Below, in pieces: positions 7,939-15,270 of a stretch of DNA of 42,819 nucleotides. Location: the NCBI GenBank assembly GCA_045591565.1, contig JAZNTB010000001.1, forward strand, positions 1 to 42,819, given 5' to 3'. A program made the position numbers and the translations under genes. Source of the DNA: UBA1738 sp045591565 (GTDB lineage Bacteria > Bacillota > Clostridia > UBA1381). The stretch's first letter is position 1; each line of letters starts with the position of its first letter. The notes beneath the pieces are model-generated. The model did no database searches, was not told where the DNA came from, and saw nothing but the letters and a program-made list of their open reading frames with translations.

Positions 7939-9018
7939 ATGGAGAAAAAGTATAATCAGATGAGGAAGAAAGAGTATATTCGTATATATGAAAAGCTGCG
8001 TGATGGGATAACGGGCGGTGTGTATAGCTTTGGTGAAAGACTGCCGTCAAAGCGTGTGCTGGCTGAAAAAGAGGGTACGAGTGTTATAACGGTTTCCCAT
8101 GCATACGAAATTCTGTGTGATGAAGGATATGTGGGAGCGAAAGAGCGCAGCGGATATTTTGTGACATACAAGGAGGGAGATTTTTTCCCTGTCGCAGAGG
8201 ATGAGGAAATAATTAATACTGATGAAAATGCACATATAAAGGATGAGTTTTTTCCTTTTTCGGTGCTTTCAAAGACCACGAGAAAGGTTTTATCAGAGTA
8301 CGGAGAGAGTGTTTTTATAAAATCTCCTAATCACGGACTTCGGGAGCTTAGGGATTCTCTCAGCAGATATCTTGCAAGAAGCCGTGGTATTGTAGTACCA
8401 AGCTCGAATATAATAATAGGTGCAGGAGCCGAGTATTTATACGGTCTTGTAGTACAGATTTTGGGACGCGACAAAATTTACGGACTTGAAAACCCGTCAT
8501 ATGACAAGATAAAAAAAGTATACAGCGCAAACGGCGCAGAATGCGAAATGCTCCAAATGGGCAGAGAGGGAATTAAGTCGGGCGAGCTTTTAAGGACGAA
8601 TGCATCGGTACTTCACATAACACCCTTTAACAGCTTTCCGAGCGGAATAACAGCATCGGCTTCAAAGCGCCGCGAGTATATCAGGTGGGCACGGGAAAGA
8701 AATGCTATTATCATTGAGGACGATTTCGATTCGGAATTTTCCCTTTCAAAAAAGACAGAGGACACGGTTTTTTCGCTCGATAGTGAGCGTGTGATTTATA
8801 TAAACACATTTTCCAAAACGGTTGCACCGTCAATCCGTATGGGGTATATGGTGCTCCCCGACGCACTTTTAGAAAGGTTCAAAAGCTGTGCAGGCTTTTA
8901 TTCCTGCACAGTGTCGGTGTTGGAGCAGTATATTGTGGCAGAACTTTTGGGCAACGGAGATTTTGAAAGGCATATAAACAGAGAGCGCCGAAAAAGGCGG
9001 CAAAATAGAGGGATGTAA
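7939..9018 (+). pseudogene. MocR/PdxR-type GntR regulator, C-terminally truncated
   Basis: A GntR winged helix (about residues 8-75, including LPSKRVLAEKEGTSVITVSH) is fused to a fold-type-I aminotransferase-like domain. The PLP lysine region NTFSKTVAPSIRMGY and the aspartate motif EDDFDSEF are present. MocR proteins are about 450-480 residues. This one stops at 359, just after the helix RHINRERRKRRQNRGM, so the last 90-100 residues of the aminotransferase fold are missing. The stop is followed at once by the terminator shared with htrA, and the other frames contain no remaining family sequence. It is probably decayed, although it might act as a truncated repressor. The start at 7939 has a poor ribosome site; ATG 7960 is an alternative. 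Confidence 0.75.
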
Positions 9019-9033
9019 AAATAGTGAAGACGG

Positions 9034-9066
9034 AAAAAAGCTGTGACCGAAGTCACAGCCTTTTTT
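9034..9066. terminator. Bidirectional terminator between convergent genes
   Basis: GCTGTGAC (9040-9047) pairs with GTCACAGC (9052-9059) around the loop CGAA. An A-run lies on the left and a T-run on the right, so it can stop transcription both ways. It overlaps the stop codon of htrA. Confidence 0.85.
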
Positions 9067-10270
9067 AGTTTTGCGGAACATCTTCTTGCAGCTGAACCTT
9101 TACATCCAAAAGCTCGCCGTTTCTTATAATTGTAAGAGTTATATATTCTCCCGGAGTCTTTCTTTCCTTTATTTCGTTGAGCGCTGAAACGGTTGTCACA
9201 ACCTCGCCGTCCGCCTTAACAATAAGGTCGCCCTCACGAATTCCTGCTTTTGCGGCACCGCCGCCCTCTGTCATTGAATATACGGTAAGTCCATTTCTTG
9301 ACTCGGTAGCTGTTATGCCGATAAGGCTTCGTCCCGAAACATATCCCTCATTCATCAAATCGTCGATTATAGGTTTTGCCTCGGAAATGGCAATAGCAAA
9401 GCCTATTCCCTCAACTCCGTCCTGAGACATTTTTATTGAGTTTATACCGATAACCTCGCCAAATCTATTAACAAGCGCACCGCCGGAATTTCCCGGGTTG
9501 ATTGCAGCATCGGTCTGGATAAGGTTATAGCTTCTGTTATCAACCGTCATTTTTCTGTTTACAGCGCTGATGCAGCCCTGTGTTACCGTTCCCGCAAGCT
9601 CCTGACCGAGCGGATTTCCTATTGCGACCGCAAGCTCGCCCACTTCAACAGTGGAGGAATCGCCAAGCGTTGCCGCAGTAAGACCGAGTGCATCTATCTT
9701 TAAAACCGCAAGGTCGGACCTCTGGTCTGCGCCGACAAGCGTTGCTTTATACTCGGTGCCGGTATTTAAAATAACCGTTATTTCGGTAGCATCGGCGATA
9801 ACATGCTGGTTGGTTACAATATATCCGTCCTCGCTGATAATTATTCCGGAGCCTGAGCCCTGCTCCACCATTTCGTTTTCGCCCGGATTCTGATAATAAT
9901 AGTATCTGCCGGAGAACGGGTCATAGAATCTCTGCGGCTGAACCTTTGCCTTATTTATTACACCCACGCATGACGGGCCGAGCTTTTTTGCAATCTCTGT
10001 AACGGAAAGTTCCTTTTTTCCGTTTGTCCAGACAAGCGATGCCGCACCGTCCGAAGCATTGTTTTCATTCAATGCCACAGCCTGTGTGTGCTCGGCAGCA
10101 TATGGCTTTAGCCATAAGTATCCGCCGGCAAGCATTCCGCCTGCTGTGATGACGCTTGCTAAAAGAGCCGACATCACCGGAACAGCAAACTTTTTGAAAT
10201 TTCTATTCTTCTTGATTTTTGGTTCGTATTTTATAATTTCGGTTGAATCTGTATATGGATATCTTCTCAT
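9065..10270 (-). CDS. htrA: HtrA/DegP-like membrane-anchored serine protease
   Basis: HtrA proteases degrade misfolded envelope proteins. The 401-residue product has a short cytoplasmic N-terminus, one membrane segment (about residues 29-54), a trypsin-like domain and a C-terminal PDZ domain (about 305-395). The catalytic triad is visible: His156 in TNQHVIAD, Asp186 in RSDLAVLKID and Ser262 in NPGNSGGALVN. The motif VEGIGFAIAI leads into the PDZ domain. The ribosome site GAGGAGGAAAGG lies before ATG 10270. It is divergent from the phd-doc module and convergent with the truncated regulator, hence monocistronic. Confidence 0.95.
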   Translation of the reverse strand: MRRYPYTDSTEIIKYEPKIKKNRNFKKFAVPVMSALLASVITAGGMLAGGYLWLKPYAAEHTQAVALNENNASDGAASLVWTNGKKELSVTEIAKKLGPSCVGVINKAKVQPQRFYDPFSGRYYYYQNPGENEMVEQGSGSGIIISEDGYIVTNQHVIADATEITVILNTGTEYKATLVGADQRSDLAVLKIDALGLTAATLGDSSTVEVGELAVAIGNPLGQELAGTVTQGCISAVNRKMTVDNRSYNLIQTDAAINPGNSGGALVNRFGEVIGINSIKMSQDGVEGIGFAIAISEAKPIIDDLMNEGYVSGRSLIGITATESRNGLTVYSMTEGGGAAKAGIREGDLIVKADGEVVTTVSALNEIKERKTPGEYITLTIIRNGELLDVKVQLQEDVPQN

Positions 10271-10404
10271 AACCTTTCCTCCTCGAAAATAATTTTTACC
10301 TTTTCTGTGATTTTATACTGATATAATACCATATGGTTTTTAAAATAGTTTGTAGAAAGTGTTAATAATTTGTAAATAAAAAAAAGAAGAAACAAAAGAA
10401 CCTG

Positions 10405-10433
10405 TTGACAATGCATTGGCTAATGTATATAAT
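10405..10433 (+). promoter_or_regulatory. Consensus promoter of phd-doc with internal near-palindrome
   Basis: TTGACA (10405-10410) and TATAAT (10428-10433) are both perfect and separated by 17 bases. The spacer holds the near-palindrome ATGCATT-GGCT-AATGTAT (10411-10428), with 6 of 7 positions matching. That is an ideal place for a Phd-type repressor to block RNA polymerase. Two copies of TATAGGATA follow downstream. Confidence 0.8.
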
Positions 10434-10439
10434 ATTAAA

Positions 10440-10460
10440 TATAGGATATATTATAGGATA
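10440..10460. repeat. Direct repeat TATAGGATA downstream of the phd promoter
   Basis: TATAGGATA occurs at 10440-10448 and 10452-10460, with starts 12 bases apart. The repeats lie in the leader between the promoter and the antitoxin ribosome site. They could be an operator for Phd or for the XRE protein encoded downstream. Confidence 0.5.
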
Positions 10461-10478
10461 AAAAGTAGGAGGCAGACC

Positions 10479-10721
10479 ATGAATATTAATACAAACACAA
10501 TAGCAACAATGACCGAAGCAAACCAGAACTTTTCCAAGGTTGCAAGGGTTGCGGAAACAAGAGGTCAGGCGGTCATATTCAAGAACAACAAACCAAAGTT
10601 TTTACTGATAGATGTAGAATCAAACAGCTATTTTGAAATTACTGAAGATGAAAGAATTGATGTGGCGGCAAAAAGAGTTCTTGAAAGATTTCGTCCCGCC
10701 TTTGAGGAGTTGGCAAAATGA
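10479..10721 (+). CDS. phd: Phd/YefM-family antitoxin
   Basis: This 80-residue protein matches the Phd/YefM fold: an N-terminal DNA-binding region and a C-terminal tail that neutralises the toxin. The segment IATMTEANQNFSKVARVAE followed by GQAVIFKNNKPKFLLIDV is typical of the family. Phd proteins bind their own promoter and occlude the Doc active site. The start ATG 10479 follows AGTAGGAGGCAGACC. An in-frame TTG at 10416 lies inside the promoter and is rejected. Its stop overlaps the toxin start by four bases (ATGA), so the two are translationally coupled. Confidence 0.88.
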   Translation: MNINTNTIATMTEANQNFSKVARVAETRGQAVIFKNNKPKFLLIDVESNSYFEITEDERIDVAAKRVLERFRPAFEELAK

Positions 10722-11095
10722 TTAAATTTGAAAAGGAAAAGGTACTTCTTCTCCATCAGCTGATTTCGCAGGAAACAGGGGGCGGAGTCGGGATAAGAGA
10801 TGCCGGACTTTTAGAGAGTGCACTTGCAAATGCTTATGCAACCTTTGGCGGTGAAGAGCTTTATAAAACAAAAGAGGAAAAAGCTGCAAGCCTTGGCTTT
10901 TCATTAATATCAAATCATGCATTTGTTGACGGCAATAAGCGGATAGGAGTCTATGTTATGCTCACCTTTTTAGAGGCGGAGGGAATTAAAATGAACTGCA
11001 CAAATCCTGATGTCGTGGAACTTGGGCTTGCTGTTGCTTCGGGAGAAATGAAGTACGAAGATATTCTAAACTGGATAAATAAATTTAAGAATTAA
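10718..11095 (+). CDS. doc: Doc-type Fic-domain toxin
   Basis: Doc toxins phosphorylate elongation factor Tu and stop translation. The 125-residue product has the Doc/Fic core motif HAFVDGNKRIG starting at His67. It matches the Doc form HxFx(D/N)GNKR, where classical Fic AMP-transferases have HPFxxGNGR. The N-terminal segment KVLLLHQLISQETGGGVGIRDAGLLESAL is characteristic of Doc. All catalytic residues appear present, so the toxin is probably active. It overlaps the antitoxin start-stop and lies 13 bases before the XRE gene, which may be a third component. Confidence 0.9.
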   Translation: MIKFEKEKVLLLHQLISQETGGGVGIRDAGLLESALANAYATFGGEELYKTKEEKAASLGFSLISNHAFVDGNKRIGVYVMLTFLEAEGIKMNCTNPDVVELGLAVASGEMKYEDILNWINKFKN

Positions 11096-11108
11096 AGGAC
11101 GATTAAAT

Positions 11109-11423
11109 ATGAAAGATAAACTCAAAGAACTAAGAACATCATGTCATCTTTCGCAAGGAGAGCTTGCCGATATAATGGAGGTTTCCCGTTCCTGCATATC
11201 GGGCTGGGAGCGAGGCTCGCGCTCGCCCGATGTAAGCACTCTTTATAAGTATTACAGACTGTTTTCCCTGAAGAAAAATCATTTTGATGACCTTGCAGCA
11301 AGAAGAGTCGCTCCTGCGTGTCGGGACCTTGACATAACAATCTTAAACAGCAGAGGCGTAAAAAAGCTTTATGACTTCTATAAAAAGCTTGCCTCAAATA
11401 AAAAATATTTAAAAAACTCTTGA
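11109..11423 (+). CDS. XRE-family helix-turn-helix protein
   Basis: The first 60 residues form a Cro/CI-type helix-turn-helix, with LSQGELADIMEVSRSCISGW and then ERGSRSPDVSTLYKYYRLF. The remaining roughly 40 residues are basic and helical with no recognised domain. It is co-directional with phd-doc, 13 bases after doc, and probably co-transcribed. It may regulate the toxin-antitoxin module or the downstream rpsF promoter, whose -35 box overlaps its stop region. The role is inference from position; the HTH call is secure. Confidence 0.85.
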   Translation: MKDKLKELRTSCHLSQGELADIMEVSRSCISGWERGSRSPDVSTLYKYYRLFSLKKNHFDDLAARRVAPACRDLDITILNSRGVKKLYDFYKKLASNKKYLKNS

Positions 11424-11448
11424 CAAGCTTTTCTTAATATTATATAAT
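11420..11448 (+). promoter_or_regulatory. Consensus promoter of rpsF-ssb-rpsR
   Basis: TTGACA (11420-11425) and TATAAT (11443-11448) have a 17-base spacer, an exact sigma-A consensus. The -35 box overlaps the last codon of the XRE gene. The promoter is bracketed by ACAAGC (11423-11428) and GCTTGT (11455-11460), and by CTTAA/TTAAG, giving partial dyad symmetry. Confidence 0.8.
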
Positions 11449-11468
11449 GTTAAGGCTTGTAAAAAGCA

Positions 11469-11507
11469 AATCCTTGCCCAAGGGATTAGAACTTGGGACA
11501 TAAGTCC
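11469..11507 (+). promoter_or_regulatory. rpsF leader with competing hairpins
   Basis: Three mutually overlapping helices can form. AATCC (11469-11473) pairs with GGATT (11483-11487). CCCAAG (11477-11482) pairs with CTTGGG (11492-11497). GGAC (11496-11499) pairs with GTCC (11504-11507) just before the ribosome site. Many bacteria control this operon by S6:S18 binding to the rpsF leader. I did not confirm that family's conserved motif here, so autoregulation is an inference. Confidence 0.4.
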
Positions 11508-11524
11508 ATAAGGAGGTGCGATAA

Positions 11525-11824
11525 ATGGCTGAAAAATTAATCTACAGCTACGAAACAATTTTTATCATTGATGCAGGCCTTGAAGAAGAGGCAGTGGCTG
11601 CACTTAAGGAAAAATTCACTAACCTCATCGCAAAAAACGGAACAGTTGAAACTGTTGACGAGTGGGGAAAGAGAAGATTTGCTTACGAGATTGATAAAAA
11701 GACTGAAGGTTACTATGTATTGGTTGACTTCACATCTGACGGAGATTTCCCGAAGGAGCTTGACAGACAGTACAGAATTACCGACGGTATTTTAAGAACA
11801 ATCATTATTCGTAAAGACAACTAA
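11525..11824 (+). CDS. rpsF: 30S ribosomal protein S6
   Basis: S6 binds 16S rRNA as a heterodimer with S18 in the small-subunit platform. The 99-residue product reads YETIFIIDAG near the start, then VETVDEWGKRRFAYEI and KKTEGYYVLVDF, all family hallmarks. The ribosome site AAGGAGGTGCGATAA precedes ATG 11525. It heads the rpsF-ssb-rpsR operon, a conserved order in Firmicutes, driven by the promoter at 11420-11448. Confidence 0.97.
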   Translation: MAEKLIYSYETIFIIDAGLEEEAVAALKEKFTNLIAKNGTVETVDEWGKRRFAYEIDKKTEGYYVLVDFTSDGDFPKELDRQYRITDGILRTIIIRKDN

Positions 11825-11842
11825 TTCACGAGGTGTCAGATT

Positions 11843-12286
11843 ATGAACAAAGTAATTTTAATGGGCAGATTAACTCGTGACCCGGAAATGAGACAGACAC
11901 CAAATGGCGTGAATGTTTGCAGCTTTTCTATTGCAGTAAACAGGCGTTTCGCAAAGGAAGGCCAGCAGAGTGCAGACTTTATCAACTGTACAGCATGGAG
12001 ACAGCAGGCGGAGTTTATCTGCAAGTACTTCCAAAAAGGCTCAATGATTGCCGTTGTAGGCTCATTGCAGTCGCGTTCCTGGGATAATCAGGAAGGAAAA
12101 AGACAATACTCAACAGATGTCGTGGTTGATGAAGTTTACTTCACAGGCTCAAAAACAGAAACTCATACACAAGTCGGTGACGGTGGTTTTGCTGCTCCTG
12201 AAATGCAGCGTGACAACGCTTTTTCGGATATCGACAGTATGGGATTTCAAACAATAGACGGCTCGGAAGACGATTTGCCGTTCTAA
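11843..12286 (+). CDS. ssb: Single-stranded DNA-binding protein
   Basis: SSB coats single-stranded DNA during replication, recombination and repair. The OB-fold region begins MNKVILMGRLTRDPEMRQTP and continues through INCTAWRQQAEFICKYFQKG. After a short linker the protein ends with the acidic tip DDLPF that docks partner proteins. At 147 residues it is a usual length. It lies 18 bases after rpsF and 29 before rpsR, in the standard S6-SSB-S18 operon. Confidence 0.97.
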   Translation: MNKVILMGRLTRDPEMRQTPNGVNVCSFSIAVNRRFAKEGQQSADFINCTAWRQQAEFICKYFQKGSMIAVVGSLQSRSWDNQEGKRQYSTDVVVDEVYFTGSKTETHTQVGDGGFAAPEMQRDNAFSDIDSMGFQTIDGSEDDLPF

Positions 12287-12315
12287 ACGATAAAAATTGA
12301 TAGGAGGAAAGACTG

Positions 12316-12561
12316 ATGTCAGAAAAGATCGAGAGACCTTTCAAGGCAAGACGCGCAAAGAAAAAAGTTTGCGTTTTCTGCGTAGATAAGGTAGAACATA
12401 TTGATTACAAGGATACAGCAAAGCTAAGAAGATATATCTCAGAGCGCGGCAAGATTGTTCCAAGAAGAATCAGCGGAACATGTGCTAAACACCAGAGACA
12501 GCTCACAACAGCTATTAAAAGAGCAAGACAGATTGCACTTTTACCTTTCGTTTCTGAATAA
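12316..12561 (+). CDS. rpsR: 30S ribosomal protein S18
   Basis: S18 pairs with S6 in the small ribosomal subunit. The 81-residue product carries KVCVFCVDKVEHIDYKD, LRRYISERGKIVPRRISGTC and the C-terminal block AIKRARQIALLPF, all diagnostic. Cysteines in CVFC and TC resemble the zinc-binding form of S18. The ribosome site is TAGGAGGAAAGACTG. It is the last gene of the operon and is followed by a strong terminator. Confidence 0.97.
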   Translation: MSEKIERPFKARRAKKKVCVFCVDKVEHIDYKDTAKLRRYISERGKIVPRRISGTCAKHQRQLTTAIKRARQIALLPFVSE

Positions 12562-12568
12562 TAAATAT

Positions 12569-12600
12569 GAAAACTGCGAATTTCGCAGTTTTCTTTTTTT
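12569..12600 (+). terminator. Intrinsic terminator after rpsR
   Basis: A perfect 11-bp stem (GAAAACTGCGA, 12569-12579, with its complement at 12583-12593) has a 3-base loop and is followed by a run of T. It ends the rpsF operon. Confidence 0.92.
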
Positions 12601-12655
12601 CGGCGTTATTTTCGAAAAAAAATATTTTTTAAAAAATTTTTTATTTTTTTGCAAC

Positions 12656-12703
12656 TTTTTGCGCCCTTTGAAAGTATTAATAGTGAAAGCGCAAAAAAAC
12701 GCT
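12656..12703. repeat. Inverted repeat TTTTTGCGC/GCGCAAAAA before the exported protein gene
   Basis: A perfect 9-bp inverted repeat (TTTTTGCGC near 12657 and GCGCAAAAA near 12689) encloses about 24 bases that include TATTAA. It lies 30-80 bases upstream of the exported protein at 12735, so it may overlap that gene's promoter or form a leader hairpin. No T-run follows, so it is not a terminator. Exact edges are approximate. Confidence 0.45.
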
Positions 12704-12734
12704 TAGAAAAAATAATTAAAGGAGATGTAAAAAA

Positions 12735-13757
12735 ATGAACATTAAAAGAATTTTAACAGGAGTAATAGCTACAGGTATGCTTCTATCAAGCGCAGCATTT
12801 GCAGAGGAGGCAACACATGATATACTTCTTATTTCGGAAAATCCGGCAGAAGTTGTCGAGGCTGAAGAAATGCCGGCAGAGGATATGGTTCTTCCGGAAA
12901 CAATTATCTTAGACGGAACTCTTGATGCGGACGAGGACGGAACACTCTACATAAAAAATGAAGAGATCGAAGCGCAGATTGTAACAGATGAGAACACAGT
13001 GTTTGTGTCTGTTGAGGGCTACAAGATTACAGCAGATGACTTTGAAGCAGGCGAAAATGCAAGAGTTATCGCATCAAGCATGATGACATTAAGTCTTCCG
13101 GCACAGACATACGGATATGTAATTTCAAAGGTTGATAGCGAAAAGGCTTGCCCTATCTATGTAGAGGTTGCAAGCGTTGAGGCAGACGAGAACGGCAACA
13201 CTGTTGCACTCTCAAAAGATGGTCAGTACAAGGTTGTAGTAGGCGGCGAAACAGAGCTTGCTCCGTTTGCAACAAAGCAGATGGTTGCAGCAGCAGACAT
13301 CAAGGAAGGAACAAGACTCTTAGTTTATTCAAATATGATGACAATGAGCATTCCTGCACTTGTGCCTGCAGAAAAGGTAGTAATTCTCCCTGAAATTGCA
13401 GCTGGCGAGCCTGAGGTTGCGCCTAGCAAAGTAGCAGTAAACGGTGAGGAAATCGAGGCTGAGATTGTTGATAAGGATTCAGCTTATATGCTTCCTGTAA
13501 GAGCTATCTGCGAAAAGGCAGGTCTTGAGGTTAAGTGGGACGGCGAGCTTCGTGCAATCAGCGTAGGAACAGTCCCGATGGGCGTTACCTTCAACCTCGG
13601 CGAAAACTCATACACAAAGGCAAAAATGATGCCAATGACACTTTCTTCTGAGCCGGTTTTAGTAAATGACAGAACATATGTTCCGGTTGACTTCTTCACA
13701 GAGCTTTTAGGAGCAACAGTGACAACAGAAGCAGGTACAATTTCAATCGTATTCTGA
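12735..13757 (+). CDS. Exported protein with copper-amine-oxidase-like N-terminal domain
   Basis: This 340-residue protein has a signal peptide (NIKRILTGVIATGMLLSSAAFA). An acidic region (about 25-60) is followed by a beta-rich domain with two related segments, IASSMMTLSLPAQTYGYVI and LVYSNMMTMSIPALVPAEKV. The C-terminal part (about 230-340) matches the copper amine oxidase N-terminal (stalk) domain family common in clostridial surface proteins: EIVDKDSAYMLPVRAICEKA, VKWDGELRAISV and NDRTYVPVDFFTELLGA. No enzyme domain is visible, so a surface or scaffold role is likely. The ECF sigma/anti-sigma genes lie next downstream but have their own promoter. Confidence 0.8.
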   Translation: MNIKRILTGVIATGMLLSSAAFAEEATHDILLISENPAEVVEAEEMPAEDMVLPETIILDGTLDADEDGTLYIKNEEIEAQIVTDENTVFVSVEGYKITADDFEAGENARVIASSMMTLSLPAQTYGYVISKVDSEKACPIYVEVASVEADENGNTVALSKDGQYKVVVGGETELAPFATKQMVAAADIKEGTRLLVYSNMMTMSIPALVPAEKVVILPEIAAGEPEVAPSKVAVNGEEIEAEIVDKDSAYMLPVRAICEKAGLEVKWDGELRAISVGTVPMGVTFNLGENSYTKAKMMPMTLSSEPVLVNDRTYVPVDFFTELLGATVTTEAGTISIVF

Positions 13758-13786
13758 TACAAAAAATTTCCATGTATTAATTGTTA

Positions 13787-13815
13787 TTGAAAAAGCTTTT
13801 AAGGTTTGATATAAT
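13787..13815 (+). promoter_or_regulatory. Promoter of the ECF sigma operon
   Basis: TTGAAA (13787-13792) and a perfect TATAAT (13810-13815) lie 17 bases apart, about 40 bases before the sigma gene start. This looks like a housekeeping promoter, not an ECF-type AAC...CGT element, so autoregulation by the encoded sigma factor is not evident. Confidence 0.65.
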
Positions 13816-13856
13816 GTATAGGATAAAACTAATACACGGAAACGGAGGAGTTCGGT

Positions 13857-14345
13857 TTGGAGAGGGCGTCGCTTAAAAACGATAAGCACGAGATTATCGA
13901 AAAATATTTTAATATGATTTATAAGCTTGCCCTTGCCAAGACCGGGGATACACATATAGCTGAGGACATAACAGGCGATGTATTTTTGAAATACATGCAG
14001 AGCAAAAAGGAATTTGAAAGTGAAGAGCACATAAAAGCGTGGCTTATAAGGGTTACAGTCAACAGTTCAAAGAGCTTTTTTTCAAGCTCGTGGATCAAAA
14101 AGATGGTACCGCTTGAGGATACGCTAATTGCCGAAATGCCGGAGGAGGAAAGCGAGGTTTACCTTGCAGTAATGAAGCTGCCTTCAAAGTACAGGGTGGT
14201 TATACATCTTTTCTACTACGAGGATATGGCAGTTGCGGAGATTTCAAAAACTCTGGGAATCAATGAGTCCACTGTTCGTTCACAGCTAAAAAGAGGCAGA
14301 GAAATGTTAAGGACGACCCTTAAAGGAGAGTTTGGAAATGTTTAA
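13857..14345 (+). CDS. ECF-family RNA polymerase sigma factor
   Basis: This 162-residue sigma-70-family factor has region 2 at about 13-75 (FNMIYKLALAKTGDTHIAED and AWLIRVTVN). Region 4 at about 105-155 includes LPSKYRVVIHLFYYEDMAVA and EISKTLGINESTVRSQLKRG. ECF factors recruit RNA polymerase to stress or envelope promoters and are held by a partner anti-sigma. A TTG start at 13857 is chosen because GGAGGAG lies six bases upstream and there is no closer in-frame ATG at the N-terminus. Its 3' end overlaps the membrane-protein gene by eight bases, implying coupling. Confidence 0.88.
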   Translation: MERASLKNDKHEIIEKYFNMIYKLALAKTGDTHIAEDITGDVFLKYMQSKKEFESEEHIKAWLIRVTVNSSKSFFSSSWIKKMVPLEDTLIAEMPEEESEVYLAVMKLPSKYRVVIHLFYYEDMAVAEISKTLGINESTVRSQLKRGREMLRTTLKGEFGNV

Positions 14346-15207
14346 GGATATATACAAAAGGGCGAATGACAGTATCCCGACGGGAACGGCATACACCCGT
14401 GTTATGAATAGGCTGGAGGAGCCAAAGCCGCATCAGGCTTGGGGGAAATCCTTTGCCCGCGCGGCAGCACTTGCAGCGTGTCTTATATTCACCTTTTCGG
14501 TTGTCAGCATTTACGAAACCAGGGTCAAAGCCCCGATGGATGTCGTGATTAGTGATAGCAGCACAGAGCCGGAGAAGATGGCAGAAAGCACACCAAACGC
14601 AGAACCGGAGCCGGCAGTAACGCATAAGCCGATTGTGGCAACTACAGAAATCCGCAATACTGCAAAGCCGCAGGCAAACACACCGGCAGCCAAGCCGGCA
14701 GAGGTCGATATAGCGGCTGCGGAGACAAAAAGTGAAATCAAAATAAATGATTTAAGCGTTCTTGAGCAGGACACTGCTGCGGCATATGCGCGCGAGGTTA
14801 TCGGTGCAGTCAAGGTAGTGGAAGTGGGCGAGTACCGCGAGTACCTCGGAAAGGATATCGAGGCGGTGGCAGTTGTTCCCGAGAGATTTGTAAATGCTAC
14901 CGAGCAGACGGCGTTTCTTACTGTTGATGAGGAAGATAACTATATGAATGACGAATGGTGTTTTCTGTTTGTCGATGGTGAGGACTTCTGCGAGATTGTG
15001 ACAACTAAGAAGACTGAAACCGTGCAGAAGCATCTTGATAACGAACGCTATGAAAAAAGCATTGTCTGTGAGAAAGAGGCAGTTGTTTTTGCACAAGAGG
15101 ATTTTATAAGAGCGTATGCGCTCTCGGGGGGAATCGGATACACCGTGACAACGGTGGGAGTTACGGCACAGGATGCCGAAGTGTTACTGGAATCGATTTT
15201 GAAATAA
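14338..15207 (+). CDS. Single-pass membrane protein, probable anti-sigma factor
   Basis: This 289-residue protein has a short cytoplasmic N-terminus (about 1-40) and one membrane helix (FARAAALAACLIFTFSVVSI, about 40-60). A Pro/Ala/Glu-rich linker (about 75-125) leads into an extracytoplasmic domain of about 160 residues that I do not recognise. That topology, and the eight-base overlap with the ECF sigma gene, fit an anti-sigma factor or signal sensor. No zinc-anti-sigma HxxxCxxC motif is visible in the short N-terminus. ATG 14338 is favoured over TTG 14332 because the GGAGAG spacing suits it better. Confidence 0.7.
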   Translation: MFKDIYKRANDSIPTGTAYTRVMNRLEEPKPHQAWGKSFARAAALAACLIFTFSVVSIYETRVKAPMDVVISDSSTEPEKMAESTPNAEPEPAVTHKPIVATTEIRNTAKPQANTPAAKPAEVDIAAAETKSEIKINDLSVLEQDTAAAYAREVIGAVKVVEVGEYREYLGKDIEAVAVVPERFVNATEQTAFLTVDEEDNYMNDEWCFLFVDGEDFCEIVTTKKTETVQKHLDNERYEKSIVCEKEAVVFAQEDFIRAYALSGGIGYTVTTVGVTAQDAEVLLESILK

Positions 15208-15208
15208 G

Positions 15209-15238
15209 AAAAGCTGTTGCCTTGGCAACAGCTTTTTT
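15209..15238 (+). terminator. Intrinsic terminator after the sigma operon
   Basis: GCTGTTGC pairs with GCAACAGC around CTTG, flanked by AAA on the left and a T-run on the right, about 15211-15238. It ends the sigma/anti-sigma transcript. Confidence 0.88.
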
Positions 15239-15270
15239 GATGGAAAGGGAGTTGTGAGATAAGAAGAAGT

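Noticed and set aside
10416..10478. Longer Phd start at TTG 10416
   Set aside because: It would begin within the promoter between the -35 and -10 boxes, upstream of the transcription start.
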